This document shows, piece after piece, positions 25,965 through 35,360 of a stretch of 64,000 nucleotides of DNA. The stretch comes from Micavibrio sp. UBA1850. Its GTDB lineage: Bacteria; Pseudomonadota; Alphaproteobacteria; Micavibrionales; Micavibrionaceae. A program made the translations under genes and the position numbers. The stretch spans positions 124,001 to 188,000 of the forward strand of contig DDIM01000004.1 of the NCBI GenBank assembly GCA_002338525.1, in the 5' to 3' direction. Each line of letters opens with the position of its first letter. Position 1 is the first letter of the stretch. Below the pieces are notes generated by a model. It was not told the DNA's origin, searched no databases, and saw only the letters and a program-made list of their open reading frames with translations.

Positions 25965-26591
25965 ATGCAGGGGATTACATCTGATATGCTTCTCAACATC
26001 TACCGCCAAGGGTACTTCCCAATGGCGGATAACGCGCATGACGAAGAATTCTACATTGTAGAACCTAAAGTCCGCGGTCTTTTGCCTATCCGCGAGCTAC
26101 ACATATCAAGGTCACTTAAAAAAGCCCTCCGCCAACAAAACTACACCATTCGGTTTAATGAAAATTTTGAGGCTGTCATCCGCGCCTGCCAAGAGACCAC
26201 GCCGACGCGCGCAGACACATGGATCAATGATAAAATTATAGATCTATTCATTGAGCTTCACGATCAAGGCCACGCCTATAGCGTTGAATATTGGGAAGGA
26301 AATCACCTCAAAGGTGGTTTATATGGTCTGGCACTTGGGACAATATTTTGCGGAGAAAGCATGTTTTCGCGCGCATCAAATGCGAGTAAAATTGCGCTTG
26401 TTCATCTTTGTAAAATTCTTGATGACACAGGTTTTGAAATGCTCGATGCGCAATTCATGAACGATCACCTCAAGCAGTTCGGGGCCTATGAAATGCCCCA
26501 AGATGAATATTTAAAACATCTTGAAACGAAACAATTTAAAAATAATAGCTTGGCTAGTTACCAAGTGAATCAAGAAGCGTATCAAACGTAG
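25965..26591 (+). CDS. aat: Leucyl/phenylalanyl-tRNA-protein transferase
   Basis: Aat (208 residues) adds Leu or Phe to proteins with N-terminal Arg or Lys, marking them for ClpS/ClpAP degradation. Family segments LLNIYRQGYFPMADN, RGLLPI and GGLYGLALGTIFCGESMFSRASNASKIAL are all present. The gene ends 38 bases inside the convergent DUF2155 gene, so both reading frames share that stretch. Confidence 0.95.
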   Translation: MQGITSDMLLNIYRQGYFPMADNAHDEEFYIVEPKVRGLLPIRELHISRSLKKALRQQNYTIRFNENFEAVIRACQETTPTRADTWINDKIIDLFIELHDQGHAYSVEYWEGNHLKGGLYGLALGTIFCGESMFSRASNASKIALVHLCKILDDTGFEMLDAQFMNDHLKQFGAYEMPQDEYLKHLETKQFKNNSLASYQVNQEAYQT

Positions 26592-27234
26592 AGTTTGGAT
26601 TCACGGGCGTCTCACTCTCACTGGCTGGCGCCTCATCGACCGATGTATTTGTGGCATTACCATCTTGTTGCGTATCAGACATATCACTTTCATTATCCAC
26701 TTCAAGCTCTTCAGCCACTGTCTCTTCCTCAGTCGCAGCCTCTATGTCTTCTGGATCTGGATCAGGACCAATACAATCTATCAACCACACATCATAAATC
26801 GGGTGATCCATAGCAGATAACGAAGGTGACGAGGCAAACATCCAGCCACTAAAAACCCATTTTGATTTTTCAGCCGTTGGTGGCTTCTCCCAAACCTGAA
26901 TAAATGCTGCACTATCAAGCTTATCAATAGCCTGAGGTTTTCGGCAGGCTTGGACCTTCATATAGATTTTACCAAACTTTGCAGGTTTGCCGACCTTCAC
27001 ACGAAATGTAGTCGATTGCGCTGTGATTTTGTCCAGCGCACGTAACTCAACCTCTGGATAGTCATACCAGTGAATTGGCTTTTCACTATCTGGTAGTTCA
27101 GCTACATTTGTTTGCACCGTGGCTGTGCTATCACCTAAAAATATCTGAGCATACGTGGTTGATGCGCCCGCATACAATACGCCCATAAAAACAAGGGCAA
27201 CAATGTAAATGAAAAGGCGCATTGGGTGTCTCAA
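26554..27234 (-). CDS. DUF2155 periplasmic protein
   Basis: 226 residues with an N-terminal signal sequence (about 1-29, TTYA-Q). The DUF2155 core includes ALDKITAQSTTFRVKVGKPAKFGKI, VQACRKP, FIQVWEKPP and WVFSGWMFASSPSLSAMDHPIYDVWLIDC, with two cysteines. The last 60 residues are acidic and probably disordered. The family is alphaproteobacterial and of unknown function. It lies one base after mlaD on the same strand, and its end overlaps aat by 38 bases. Confidence 0.88.
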   Translation of the reverse strand: MRHPMRLFIYIVALVFMGVLYAGASTTYAQIFLGDSTATVQTNVAELPDSEKPIHWYDYPEVELRALDKITAQSTTFRVKVGKPAKFGKIYMKVQACRKPQAIDKLDSAAFIQVWEKPPTAEKSKWVFSGWMFASSPSLSAMDHPIYDVWLIDCIGPDPDPEDIEAATEEETVAEELEVDNESDMSDTQQDGNATNTSVDEAPASESETPVNPNSTFDTLLDSLGN

Positions 27235-27690
27235 TTACTCGTCTTTACTGTCTTGCATAGAAAAGATAAATTGACCTAACAATTGCTCAAGATTTTGTGG
27301 CGCTTGTGTGAACTCAATGCGTCCGCCCTCACCTAACGTTTCCTCAGCAGCACCTGGCTCTAACAACATGTACTTTCCACCAAGCAAGCTTTCACTTGAA
27401 ATCAGCGCCGCCGTATCTTCAGGAATTGATACACCATTGTTAATTTGCATCGTTACGCGTGCCAAATATGTATCAGAACGCAAAGACACATCCTTAACGG
27501 TTCCTACTTTTACGCCGCTAACCTGTACTTCATCACCAACTTGTAGCCCACCAATACCTGCAAAATCGGCATAAACACTATAACCATCCGTCGATGAAAG
27601 GTTTCCAATTCTTGCACCATAAAACAAAAACCCAATCGCAACGATCAAAACGACCGCGCCTAAAACTGTTTCAAAACCATTTCTCTTCAT
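27235..27690 (-). CDS. mlaD: MlaD/MCE-domain lipid transport protein
   Basis: This 151-residue protein has an N-terminal membrane anchor (about 8-26) and one MCE domain (ADFAGIGGLQVGDEVQVSGVKVGTVKDVSL). MlaD hexamers bind phospholipid at the inner membrane in the Mla pathway. mlaE, mlaF and mlaC are not nearby; an mlaD gene standing apart is usual in this syntenic block. It is co-directional with the NDUFA12 gene upstream and DUF2155 downstream. Confidence 0.9.
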   Translation of the reverse strand: MKRNGFETVLGAVVLIVAIGFLFYGARIGNLSSTDGYSVYADFAGIGGLQVGDEVQVSGVKVGTVKDVSLRSDTYLARVTMQINNGVSIPEDTAALISSESLLGGKYMLLEPGAAEETLGEGGRIEFTQAPQNLEQLLGQFIFSMQDSKDE

Positions 27691-27736
27691 AACTTAAGTA
27701 CTCTCTCAACTTTAAAATTTTTATATCTATAGTGCC

Positions 27737-28132
27737 TTATTGATCGGGCGTCCATGCCTCATAATCACCTGTTGCTTTATCGCGTTGCCCCCCTGCCATC
27801 GCATGACCTTTAGGGCGGTATGATTGATCTGTCCCTGTCATATTGGCTTTATGTGGTTTTTGCCACTTACGACGAAACGATGCGTTGTCTTTACTTGGCA
27901 CAGCATCCGTTTGATGATGCAGCCATCCGTGCCACTCAGGTGGTACGTTAGATGCCTCAGGCGTTTGTTTATACATTACCCAGCGGCGCGCACGTGTGTA
28001 GCCTTTTCTGGGTGAAGCTTCAAAATATTTATTCCCCAACACATCAGTGCCAACATGCTTGGCGCGACTAAATAACTTCACCACATGAATATGGACTGGC
28101 GATAAATGACTAAATAGGCTAAAAAATCCCAT
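27737..28132 (-). CDS. NDUFA12-like accessory subunit of NADH dehydrogenase
   Basis: The ATG at 28132 gives 131 residues starting MGFFSLF, matching the usual family start; a TTG at 28153 would add seven residues. The core GTDVLGNKYFEASPRKGYTRARRWVMYKQTPEASNVPPEWHGWLHHQTDAVP is diagnostic of NDUFA12/B17.2, an accessory complex I subunit shared by alphaproteobacteria and mitochondria. The C-terminus (YRPKGHAMAGGQRDKATGDYEAWTPDQ) is also typical. Confidence 0.95.
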   Translation of the reverse strand: MGFFSLFSHLSPVHIHVVKLFSRAKHVGTDVLGNKYFEASPRKGYTRARRWVMYKQTPEASNVPPEWHGWLHHQTDAVPSKDNASFRRKWQKPHKANMTGTDQSYRPKGHAMAGGQRDKATGDYEAWTPDQ

Positions 28133-28206
28133 AAATGTTTCCCGTAGGCTCAAATTTAATATAATTTCTGTCTATGACACGATAAAACAGGCGGTAGAGC
28201 AAAGCA

Positions 28207-29439
28207 ATGATGAAAAACACTAAAACACAACATTCAGCAGGTGAAAATTATAACGCCCCTGACGAAAACGGACATTTTGGCCCCTATGGTGGCCGGTATG
28301 TTGCGGAAACCCTTATGCCATTAATTCTTAGCGTTGAAGAGTCTTGGAAAGACGCCAAAAACGATCCTAAATTTTGGGATGAGTTTCACGCTCTTGCCAA
28401 AGACTATATCGGGCGTCCCTCACCCTTATATTTTGCCGAAGAAACCACAAAAGATTTGGGCGGTGCAAAAGTATATTTTAAGCGTGATGAGCTGAACCAC
28501 ACAGGCGCACACAAAATCAATCACTGTATCGGGCAAGTTCTGCTGGCCAAACGCATGGGTAAAAAACGCATTATTGCAGAAACTGGTGCAGGTCAACACG
28601 GCGTTGCAACCGCAACAGTGTGTGCTTTATTCAAAATGCCTTGTACTGTTTTTATGGGCGCAGAAGACATCGAGCGTCAAAAGCCAAATGTATTTCGTAT
28701 GAAATTATTAGGCGCAGAAATTGTGCCGGTGACATCAGGGTCAGGAACCTTGAAAGACGCAATGAACGAAGCACTTCGACATTGGGTCGCACATGTTGAT
28801 GATACATTCTACATTATTGGCACAGTTGCAGGGCCTCACCCCTACCCCGAAATGATCCGTGATTTTCAATCTGTAATCGGGACAGAAACCAAGCAACAAT
28901 TGATGGAAAAGGAAGGCCGGCTTCCGGATACATTGGTGGCCTGTATTGGGGGGGGCTCCAATGCAATGGGGCTTTTTCACCCCTTCGTTCAAGACACAGA
29001 TGTTAAAATTATCGGGGTAGAAGCCGGCGGTCATGGCGTTCACACCAATCAACATGCAGCCTCTATTACAGGGGGGTCATCTGGTGTTTTACATGGCATG
29101 AAAAGCTATTATTTGCAAAACGAAGATGGTCAAATTCAAGAGGCCCATTCAATTTCAGCAGGGCTCGACTATCCGGGTATTGGTCCAGAACATGCATGGC
29201 TTAATGACATCGGGCGCGCAGATTATGTGTCTGTAACTGATGATGAAGCCCTTGAGGGTTTTAAATATTTGGCACGCATGGAGGGCATCATTCCAGCCCT
29301 TGAGCCATCTCACGCGTTCGCACATGTGATGAAAATCGCACCCACACTGCCAAAAGACCACATCATCGTTATGAATTTATGCGGACGAGGAGATAAAGAC
29401 ATCTTCACAGTCGCAGAGAAATTAGGAGTAGAGATCTAA
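28207..29439 (+). CDS. trpB: Tryptophan synthase beta chain
   Basis: TrpB (410 residues) condenses indole and serine. The PLP lysine is Lys103 in [19 protein letters not shown] binds the cofactor phosphate, and [10 protein letters not shown] and EAGGHG are also standard. An N-terminal extension of about ten residues precedes the core. The stop codon overlaps the start of the next gene (TAATG). Confidence 0.98.
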   Translation: MMKNTKTQHSAGENYNAPDENGHFGPYGGRYVAETLMPLILSVEESWKDAKNDPKFWDEFHALAKDYIGRPSPLYFAEETTKDLGGAKVYFKRDELNHTGAHKINHCIGQVLLAKRMGKKRIIAETGAGQHGVATATVCALFKMPCTVFMGAEDIERQKPNVFRMKLLGAEIVPVTSGSGTLKDAMNEALRHWVAHVDDTFYIIGTVAGPHPYPEMIRDFQSVIGTETKQQLMEKEGRLPDTLVACIGGGSNAMGLFHPFVQDTDVKIIGVEAGGHGVHTNQHAASITGGSSGVLHGMKSYYLQNEDGQIQEAHSISAGLDYPGIGPEHAWLNDIGRADYVSVTDDEALEGFKYLARMEGIIPALEPSHAFAHVMKIAPTLPKDHIIVMNLCGRGDKDIFTVAEKLGVEI

Positions 29440-29927
29440 TGAGCCACGATTACGAAGTCAAAGCAGGTCTTGCCGAGGTCAATAGCTTTACAGTTGTAGG
29501 CATATCGATCATGACAGACCGCAGCAAAGCCACCCAAGACATCAATGCCTTGTGGGAGGCATTTTTTAGCCAACAAATTGGTCAAAAGATCACGGCTAAA
29601 ACAGATGATTTTATCTACGCTGTATATTCTGATTATGAAGGCGATTACGAAAAACCTTATCGATATACAATCGGCTACCGCGTAGAAGACGATCGCGACG
29701 TAGAGACGGTAAAAGATACTCAGCTTAATGCGGTTACAATTCAAGATCAATCATATGCCGTGATGAGTGCGGCTGGGAAACAGCCTGACGCCCTTATTGA
29801 AACATGGACGGCCATATGGTCGTCTGATTTAGAGCGCACATATAAAACAGACTTCGAGCTTTACGGGGAACGCTTCTTTGAAGACGGCGTCAATGAAGTT
29901 CTTATCCATGTAGGAGTAGCCACATAA
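29439..29927 (+). CDS. GyrI-like / AraC effector-binding domain protein
   Basis: The 162-residue product looks like a stand-alone effector-binding domain of the GyrI/AraC type: VVGISIMTDRSKATQDINALWEAFF at the start, FIYAVYSDYEGDYEKPYRYTIGYRV in the middle and DFELYGERF near the end. There is no DNA-binding domain. Such proteins bind small amphipathic ligands or proteins. Its start overlaps the trpB stop and trpA follows five bases later, so it is translated with both tryptophan synthase subunits. A role in the pathway is possible but unproven. Confidence 0.75.
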   Translation: MSHDYEVKAGLAEVNSFTVVGISIMTDRSKATQDINALWEAFFSQQIGQKITAKTDDFIYAVYSDYEGDYEKPYRYTIGYRVEDDRDVETVKDTQLNAVTIQDQSYAVMSAAGKQPDALIETWTAIWSSDLERTYKTDFELYGERFFEDGVNEVLIHVGVAT

Positions 29928-29932
29928 AAATC

Positions 29933-30727
29933 ATGACACGTATACAAAACACATTTGAGACTTTGAAATCTGAAAACCGCAAAGGGCTTGTGACATTTAT
30001 CATGGGCGGCGACCCGGATTTTGAAACAAGCGTTGAGATATTAAAATCACTCCCCCATGCAGGCGCAGATTTAATTGAAATTGGCATGCCCTTCAGTGAC
30101 CCTGTGGCAGATGGCCCCGTCATTCAAAACGCAGCCATTCGTGCGCTAGAAAATGGCATGACTTTAAAAAAGACAATTGAGATGGTTCGTCTTTTCCGTG
30201 AAGACAACACATCGACACCTATCGTGCTCATGGGCTATTCAAACCCAATACACGCATATGGAGAAAAGCAATTCTTTGAAGATATTGCAGATGCCGGCGC
30301 GGATGGCGTTATTATTGTCGACACACCCCCAGAAGAAAGCGCCGACTTGGTCGCTCATGCAAAAGACAATCATATCGACCTCGTTCGTTTGGCAACCCCG
30401 ACAACAGATCTTGATCGTATTGGTATCATTACAAACAATGCCAGCGGCTTTTTATACTATGTCTCAATCACTGGAATCACAGGCACAGCCAGCGCAAACA
30501 CCGAACAAGTAAGCGCGCACATTGAGCAGCTTAGAACTAAAACGGATCTGCCCATTGCCATTGGTTTTGGCATTAAAACACCGCAAGACGCAAAAACGAT
30601 GGGAGCCCTGGGCGATGCAGTTGTTGTTGGGTCTGCGCTGGTAAACACCATAAAAGAAGCGCCAAAATCAGAGGTGGTAGAAACCCTTCATAAGCAAATT
30701 GTTGCGTTATCAAATGCGCTCGGCTAA
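29933..30727 (+). CDS. trpA: Tryptophan synthase alpha chain
   Basis: TrpA (264 residues) cleaves indole-glycerol phosphate to indole. Catalytic Glu49 and Asp60 fall at the same numbers as in E. coli (IEIGMPFSDPVADGP). YYVSITGITG and IGFGIKTPQDA bind phosphate. It is separated from trpB only by the small effector-binding-domain gene. Confidence 0.98.
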   Translation: MTRIQNTFETLKSENRKGLVTFIMGGDPDFETSVEILKSLPHAGADLIEIGMPFSDPVADGPVIQNAAIRALENGMTLKKTIEMVRLFREDNTSTPIVLMGYSNPIHAYGEKQFFEDIADAGADGVIIVDTPPEESADLVAHAKDNHIDLVRLATPTTDLDRIGIITNNASGFLYYVSITGITGTASANTEQVSAHIEQLRTKTDLPIAIGFGIKTPQDAKTMGALGDAVVVGSALVNTIKEAPKSEVVETLHKQIVALSNALG

Positions 30728-30763
30728 TATCCCCTACTTAAACGATAAAAATAGAGAAAAAAT

Positions 30764-31633
30764 ATGAACTGGTTATCAAGCTATATTCGCCCTAAAATTC
30801 AATCCATCGTTGGAGAGCAAAAAGATGTGCCTGACAATTTATGGCATAAATGCCCTGAATGTGAGGGCATGATATTCCATAGAGAAATGGAAGCCAATAA
30901 TGCTGTTTGTCATCACTGTGGCGCACATATGAAAATTGATGTCTATAAACGTCTCGATTTGATGTTTGATAATGGCAAGTACACAAAAATTGAGTCTCCT
31001 AAAGTTCAAGAAGACCCATTATCGTTCAAGGATAAGAAAAGATACACGGATCGTTTACGCGACTCACGTTCAAAAACAAAAGAAAAAGATGCCATTATTG
31101 TGGCCAAAGGGACCATTGGCGGTCAAAAAACTGTCATTGCAGCCTTTAACTTTGCCTTTATGGGCGGCTCTATGGGTGCTGCCGTTGGTGAAGGTATCGT
31201 GACAGCCGCGCAAACAGCCGTCAAAGAAAAAGCAGCCCTTATCGTCATCCCTGCCTCTGGTGGTGCGCGTATGCAAGAAGGTGCGATTTCACTCATGCAG
31301 ATGCCACGTACAATCATTGGCGTCAACATGGTTAAAAATGCAGGACTTCCATATATTGTTCTTCTAACAAACCCAACAACGGGAGGCGTAAGCGCGTCTT
31401 TTGCTATGGTTGGTGATATCCATATTTCTGAGCCAGGGGCTACAATTGGATTTGCTGGTAAACGCGTTATTCAAGAAACAATCCGCGAGCAGCTTCCTGA
31501 GGATTTCCAAACAGCTGAATATTTGCTGGAACATGGTATGGTCGACATGGTTGTTGCACGTAACGATTTAAACCAAGAAATTGGAAAAATCTTGACGCTG
31601 TTAATGGATACAAAGCAAACAGTAGCTGCCTAA
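30764..31633 (+). CDS. accD: Acetyl-CoA carboxylase carboxyltransferase beta subunit
   Basis: AccD (289 residues) transfers the carboxyl group from biotin to acetyl-CoA with AccA. The N-terminal zinc ribbon (CPEC and CHHC) and the crotonase-like core (IPASGGARMQEGAISLMQM, TNPTTGGVSASFAMVGD, GFAGKRVIQ) are visible. The trpA-accD-folC order is widespread in proteobacteria. Confidence 0.98.
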   Translation: MNWLSSYIRPKIQSIVGEQKDVPDNLWHKCPECEGMIFHREMEANNAVCHHCGAHMKIDVYKRLDLMFDNGKYTKIESPKVQEDPLSFKDKKRYTDRLRDSRSKTKEKDAIIVAKGTIGGQKTVIAAFNFAFMGGSMGAAVGEGIVTAAQTAVKEKAALIVIPASGGARMQEGAISLMQMPRTIIGVNMVKNAGLPYIVLLTNPTTGGVSASFAMVGDIHISEPGATIGFAGKRVIQETIREQLPEDFQTAEYLLEHGMVDMVVARNDLNQEIGKILTLLMDTKQTVAA

Positions 31634-31639
31634 AACTAC

Positions 31640-32986
31640 ATGAGTGCGTGCCCTCAAGATCAAAATATTGAGACACGTTTAAGCTCGATCACTGAACGAT
31701 TAGGCGCGCGCGCTCCTATAGTGCAACAGGGCTCAAAATCAATTGACCTGTCACTTGATCGTATTGAACGGTTTTTAAACCAAATCGGTAACCCGCATTT
31801 GCACATCCCGCCGGCGATCCATGTTGCAGGCACAAATGGCAAGGGCTCGTCCATTGCATTTTTAAAAACTGCATTTGAGCATATCGGATCCACGTGCCAT
31901 ACAATGACTTCGCCCCATCTGGTGCGTTTTAACGAACGTATTGTTCTGGCAGGCGATGAAATCACAGACCAAGCCTTTATGGATATTCTAGATGAGTGTG
32001 AAGAGGTCAATGCAGGCGAGGCAATTTCGTATTTTGAAATGGCAATAGCCGCTACGTATTTAGCATTTTCCAGAACACACGCAGACATCTCATTAATTGA
32101 AACGGGACTTGGGGGACGGCTGGATGCAACAAACGTCATAAAATCACCCAAGGCAACATTAATTACAGCGATCTCGTTTGATCACCAAGATTTTTTGGGC
32201 GATACACTCCAAGACATTGCCTATGAAAAAGCTGGCATCATGAAAAGCGGCGCACCCTGCGTTATTGGCGCCCAATCTGAAGAGGCCATAAACGCAGGTG
32301 TCATGAGCGTTTTTGAAAAGCGTGCAAATGACTTAGGCGTACCTTTACTCAGACATGGGCACGAATGGAATGTAGAAGAGGTTGATGACGCTTTTTTACT
32401 AATGCTTAACGGCAAAGAGTACCGTTTCCCTAGACCGTCGCTTGCAGGCGCTCACCAGATAAATAATGCAGGGGCTGTTCTTTCGCTAATTTTAACGATT
32501 ATGCCTGATGCCGATATTGAGAAATTAGGGCACGGCATTGCAAATGCCCAGTGGCGCGGGCGGCTACAACCATTGCCAGAATACGGTCAAAATGTAATTT
32601 TAGATGGAGGCCATAACGATAGCGCGGGCGTTGCCCTTGCCAAGCAAGCACAACACTGGAAGGAAAAGGATGGAAAGCCCTTGCACCTGATTGTTGGGAT
32701 GCTCAACCGCAAAGACCCGCTCGCCTTTGTGAAACCTTTGCTCCCTTACGTATCCTTGATTAGCACAGTAGACATACCAGAGTCTGAGGCGAGCTTCACA
32801 TCATCTGAGCTTCAAAAAATCATATCTCCGCATGCCCCATGTCCTGTGCAGTGCGCCGCATCTCCCAAAGAAGCCATAAAGTTACAGTCAAAATCGATGC
32901 GTCATTTAATCGCAGGCTCACTTTACCTCGTAGGTAGCGTGCTTGCAGACATTGAAAATGTAAAACCACAAAAAAACGAGTGGTGA
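31640..32986 (+). CDS. folC: Folylpolyglutamate synthase / dihydrofolate synthase
   Basis: FolC (448 residues) makes dihydrofolate and adds glutamates to folates. The P-loop HVAGTNGKGSSIAFL (about 56-70), TSPHLVRFNERI, ETGLGGRLDATNV, ITAISFDHQDFLGDT and LDGGHNDSAG are the family motifs. It starts six bases after accD. The ATG has no strong ribosome site, consistent with coupling to accD. Confidence 0.96.
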   Translation: MSACPQDQNIETRLSSITERLGARAPIVQQGSKSIDLSLDRIERFLNQIGNPHLHIPPAIHVAGTNGKGSSIAFLKTAFEHIGSTCHTMTSPHLVRFNERIVLAGDEITDQAFMDILDECEEVNAGEAISYFEMAIAATYLAFSRTHADISLIETGLGGRLDATNVIKSPKATLITAISFDHQDFLGDTLQDIAYEKAGIMKSGAPCVIGAQSEEAINAGVMSVFEKRANDLGVPLLRHGHEWNVEEVDDAFLLMLNGKEYRFPRPSLAGAHQINNAGAVLSLILTIMPDADIEKLGHGIANAQWRGRLQPLPEYGQNVILDGGHNDSAGVALAKQAQHWKEKDGKPLHLIVGMLNRKDPLAFVKPLLPYVSLISTVDIPESEASFTSSELQKIISPHAPCPVQCAASPKEAIKLQSKSMRHLIAGSLYLVGSVLADIENVKPQKNEW

Positions 32987-33019
32987 TCCTGCAAAAAAGT
33001 CGGTATCATTATAGTCGAT

Positions 33020-33730
33020 ATGACACATAAAATAGCACTCGTAGATGACGATCAAAACATCACAACGTCCGTTTCCATGGCGCTCAAGGCTGAAGGCTTT
33101 AGCGTCACAACATATAATGATGGCGTAGAAGGTTTAGAAGGCATTAATAGCAACCAACCCGATCTTGCTGTTTTGGACGTTAAAATGCCGCAAATGGATG
33201 GCATAGAATTAATCCAAGAGCTTAGAAAAAATTATAGTTTCCCTATTATTTTTCTGACATCAAAAGATGATGAGATCGATGAAATTGTAGGGCTTCGTAT
33301 GGGGGCGGATGACTATATAACGAAACCATTTTCCCAGCGCCTTCTGGTTGAGCGCATACGTGTTTTGTTGCGCCGTAAAATGGTTGCTGAAGGGGTTGAT
33401 GTCGGACAAGACCAAGACATTAATGTAATGAAGCGCGGCGATTTGGAACTCAATGATGCCGAACATACATGTAAGTGGCAGGGACAAGCCGTAAATATAA
33501 CCGTCAGTGAGTATCTACTCATCAAAACTTTGGCAGAACGCCCGGGCCATGTGAAAACGAGAGATCAGCTTATCGACAAAGCATACGGTAATAGCGTGTA
33601 TGTAGACGATAGAACCATCGATTCACACATCAAACGTTTGCGTAAAAAGTTTAAAGACTATGATAAGGATTTCAACAATATAGAAACGGTGTACGGTGTC
33701 GGATACAAATACAAAGATACTGCTGAATAA
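33020..33730 (+). CDS. chvI: OmpR-type response regulator ChvI
   Basis: 236 residues: a receiver domain with Asp9/Asp10/Asp11 and phospho-acceptor Asp53 (LAVLDVKMPQMDG), switch Thr at FLTSKDD and Lys at ITKPFS, then a winged-helix DNA-binding domain (RTIDSHIKRLRKKF). Sequence and the following overlapping kinase gene match ChvI/ChvG (ExoS/ChvI), which controls envelope stress and surface functions in alphaproteobacteria. Neighbouring rapZ and ahcY are usual for this locus. Confidence 0.92.
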   Translation: MTHKIALVDDDQNITTSVSMALKAEGFSVTTYNDGVEGLEGINSNQPDLAVLDVKMPQMDGIELIQELRKNYSFPIIFLTSKDDEIDEIVGLRMGADDYITKPFSQRLLVERIRVLLRRKMVAEGVDVGQDQDINVMKRGDLELNDAEHTCKWQGQAVNITVSEYLLIKTLAERPGHVKTRDQLIDKAYGNSVYVDDRTIDSHIKRLRKKFKDYDKDFNNIETVYGVGYKYKDTAE

Positions 33731-35360
33731 GCTTTCGCGCAAACTTCCTACTGCGTTTCCATCATACGCGCGCGCCCGAATGGCACATAAAAAACAGGCG
33801 GCACGATCTTATCACCCTGGTCGTATGATTATGACTGTTTTGGGTATTAACCTAATTCCTATTGCTGTTTTATTATTTTGTGTCGCGCTCATGAATGACT
33901 ATAGAGAGCGGTTGATAGAAATGGAAATCAACCTCTTGCACACAAAGACGCTTCTTTATGCAAAAACAATAGAAGCCATTCCTGATCTGGAAGAACGAGA
34001 CAAATCAAGCATCATACAAGGCCTTAGAGTGCCTCAAGATAATCAGCTTATTTTGTTCAAACAAAACGCTGATCTAATTTTTAAAACGCCTAGAATTACC
34101 AATCTAGAACCAAGATCGTACGCCTCGACATTTGATTTGTTGCTCTCTGAGTTAGTGCACAGCATGTCGCGCATTAACAGCCCCCAATACAATACCCCTG
34201 ATTTTCCTTACGAAAAGTTAGACAGACCCATTTTATTTCCCGGTGCGAAAGAAAGCTTCACGGGTAGAACATACATCTCGGCATGGCGCTTCAACGATAG
34301 TATTATTTTTTCAAACATTATTCCTATCCGTAAGGGCGATGAGATATACGCAAGTCTTCTTGTTGTGCATTCGGCTGACCGCCTAACAAATGAAATTAAA
34401 ACAATTCAAAACGATGTTTTCAGGATTTTTATATCCATCCTAACGTTATCAGTTGCTTTTTCTTTATATCTTGTCGGCACAATTACCAACCCGCTGCGCC
34501 GTCTTGCAAAAGCGGTTGAAGATATTCGTTCTGGGGCTTCATTTGATCCCAAAGAAATTCCGGATATGAGCAATCGTGGTGATGAAATAGGGGAGCTGTC
34601 GCGTGCCTTGATTGCTATGGTCGAGGCGTTGTGGGATCGAATGGGTACAATTGAAGCCTTCGCAGCAGATGTGTCTCACGAGCTAAAAAACCCCATCACA
34701 TCTATAAAAAGCGCATTAGAAACATTGCCGAAGGTAAAAGATAAAAAAGACACGCAACAATTACTTAATATTTTAGAACACGACATTGACCGCCTTGATC
34801 GACTGATTACCGATATATCAAAATCAACAAGACTTGATTCAGAGCTTTCGAAAGGAAAGAGTGAAAGCATTAATCTGGTCCAGTTTCTATACGACATTAA
34901 AAAAATATACGACGGCAGAAGAGAAACACTAAACGATCTTGCGCATATTCAAATCATAGATCACTCTGTCAAAAAGCTTTATATAAAAGGGCATCGTGAA
35001 AAGCTCATTCAAGTCTGTCTCAATTTAGTCGACAACGCCTTGTCTTTTTCAAAAAAAGGAGACACCGTAAAGATCATTGTCGAAGAGGGCAAAGAGATTG
35101 TCTCTATACAAATCAACGATAATGGCCCAGGTATTCCTGAATCGAAACAAGAAAAGATATTTGATCGTTTTTATTCCAACCGCCCTAAAAAAGAGGGAAT
35201 TGAGCATCATTCAGGATTAGGGCTATCGATTGTGAAACAAATTATACTTGCACACGATGGCACCATACAAGCCAGCAATTTAGCTGATAAAAACGAAGAA
35301 ATCATCGGCGCCTCATTTGAAATTCTTCTTCCCATAGATAAGAAGGTTAATAAGTCATGA
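33696..35360 (+). CDS. chvG: Sensor histidine kinase ChvG
   Basis: Up to 554 residues from a GTG inside the end of chvI; an ATG at 33780 would give 526. Neither has a clear ribosome site, so the start is uncertain. Two membrane segments (about 43-65 and 244-266) flank a periplasmic sensor domain, then a HAMP linker (NPLRRLAKAVEDI), H-box FAADVSHELKNP (His328) and ATPase motifs (NLVDNALSFS, INDNGPGIPE, HSGLGLSIVKQI). Partner of ChvI; the sensor domain matches the ChvG/ExoS type. The gene overlaps chvI by up to 35 bases and rapZ by four. Confidence 0.92.
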   Translation: MSDTNTKILLNKLSRKLPTAFPSYARARMAHKKQAARSYHPGRMIMTVLGINLIPIAVLLFCVALMNDYRERLIEMEINLLHTKTLLYAKTIEAIPDLEERDKSSIIQGLRVPQDNQLILFKQNADLIFKTPRITNLEPRSYASTFDLLLSELVHSMSRINSPQYNTPDFPYEKLDRPILFPGAKESFTGRTYISAWRFNDSIIFSNIIPIRKGDEIYASLLVVHSADRLTNEIKTIQNDVFRIFISILTLSVAFSLYLVGTITNPLRRLAKAVEDIRSGASFDPKEIPDMSNRGDEIGELSRALIAMVEALWDRMGTIEAFAADVSHELKNPITSIKSALETLPKVKDKKDTQQLLNILEHDIDRLDRLITDISKSTRLDSELSKGKSESINLVQFLYDIKKIYDGRRETLNDLAHIQIIDHSVKKLYIKGHREKLIQVCLNLVDNALSFSKKGDTVKIIVEEGKEIVSIQINDNGPGIPESKQEKIFDRFYSNRPKKEGIEHHSGLGLSIVKQIILAHDGTIQASNLADKNEEIIGASFEILLPIDKKVNKS

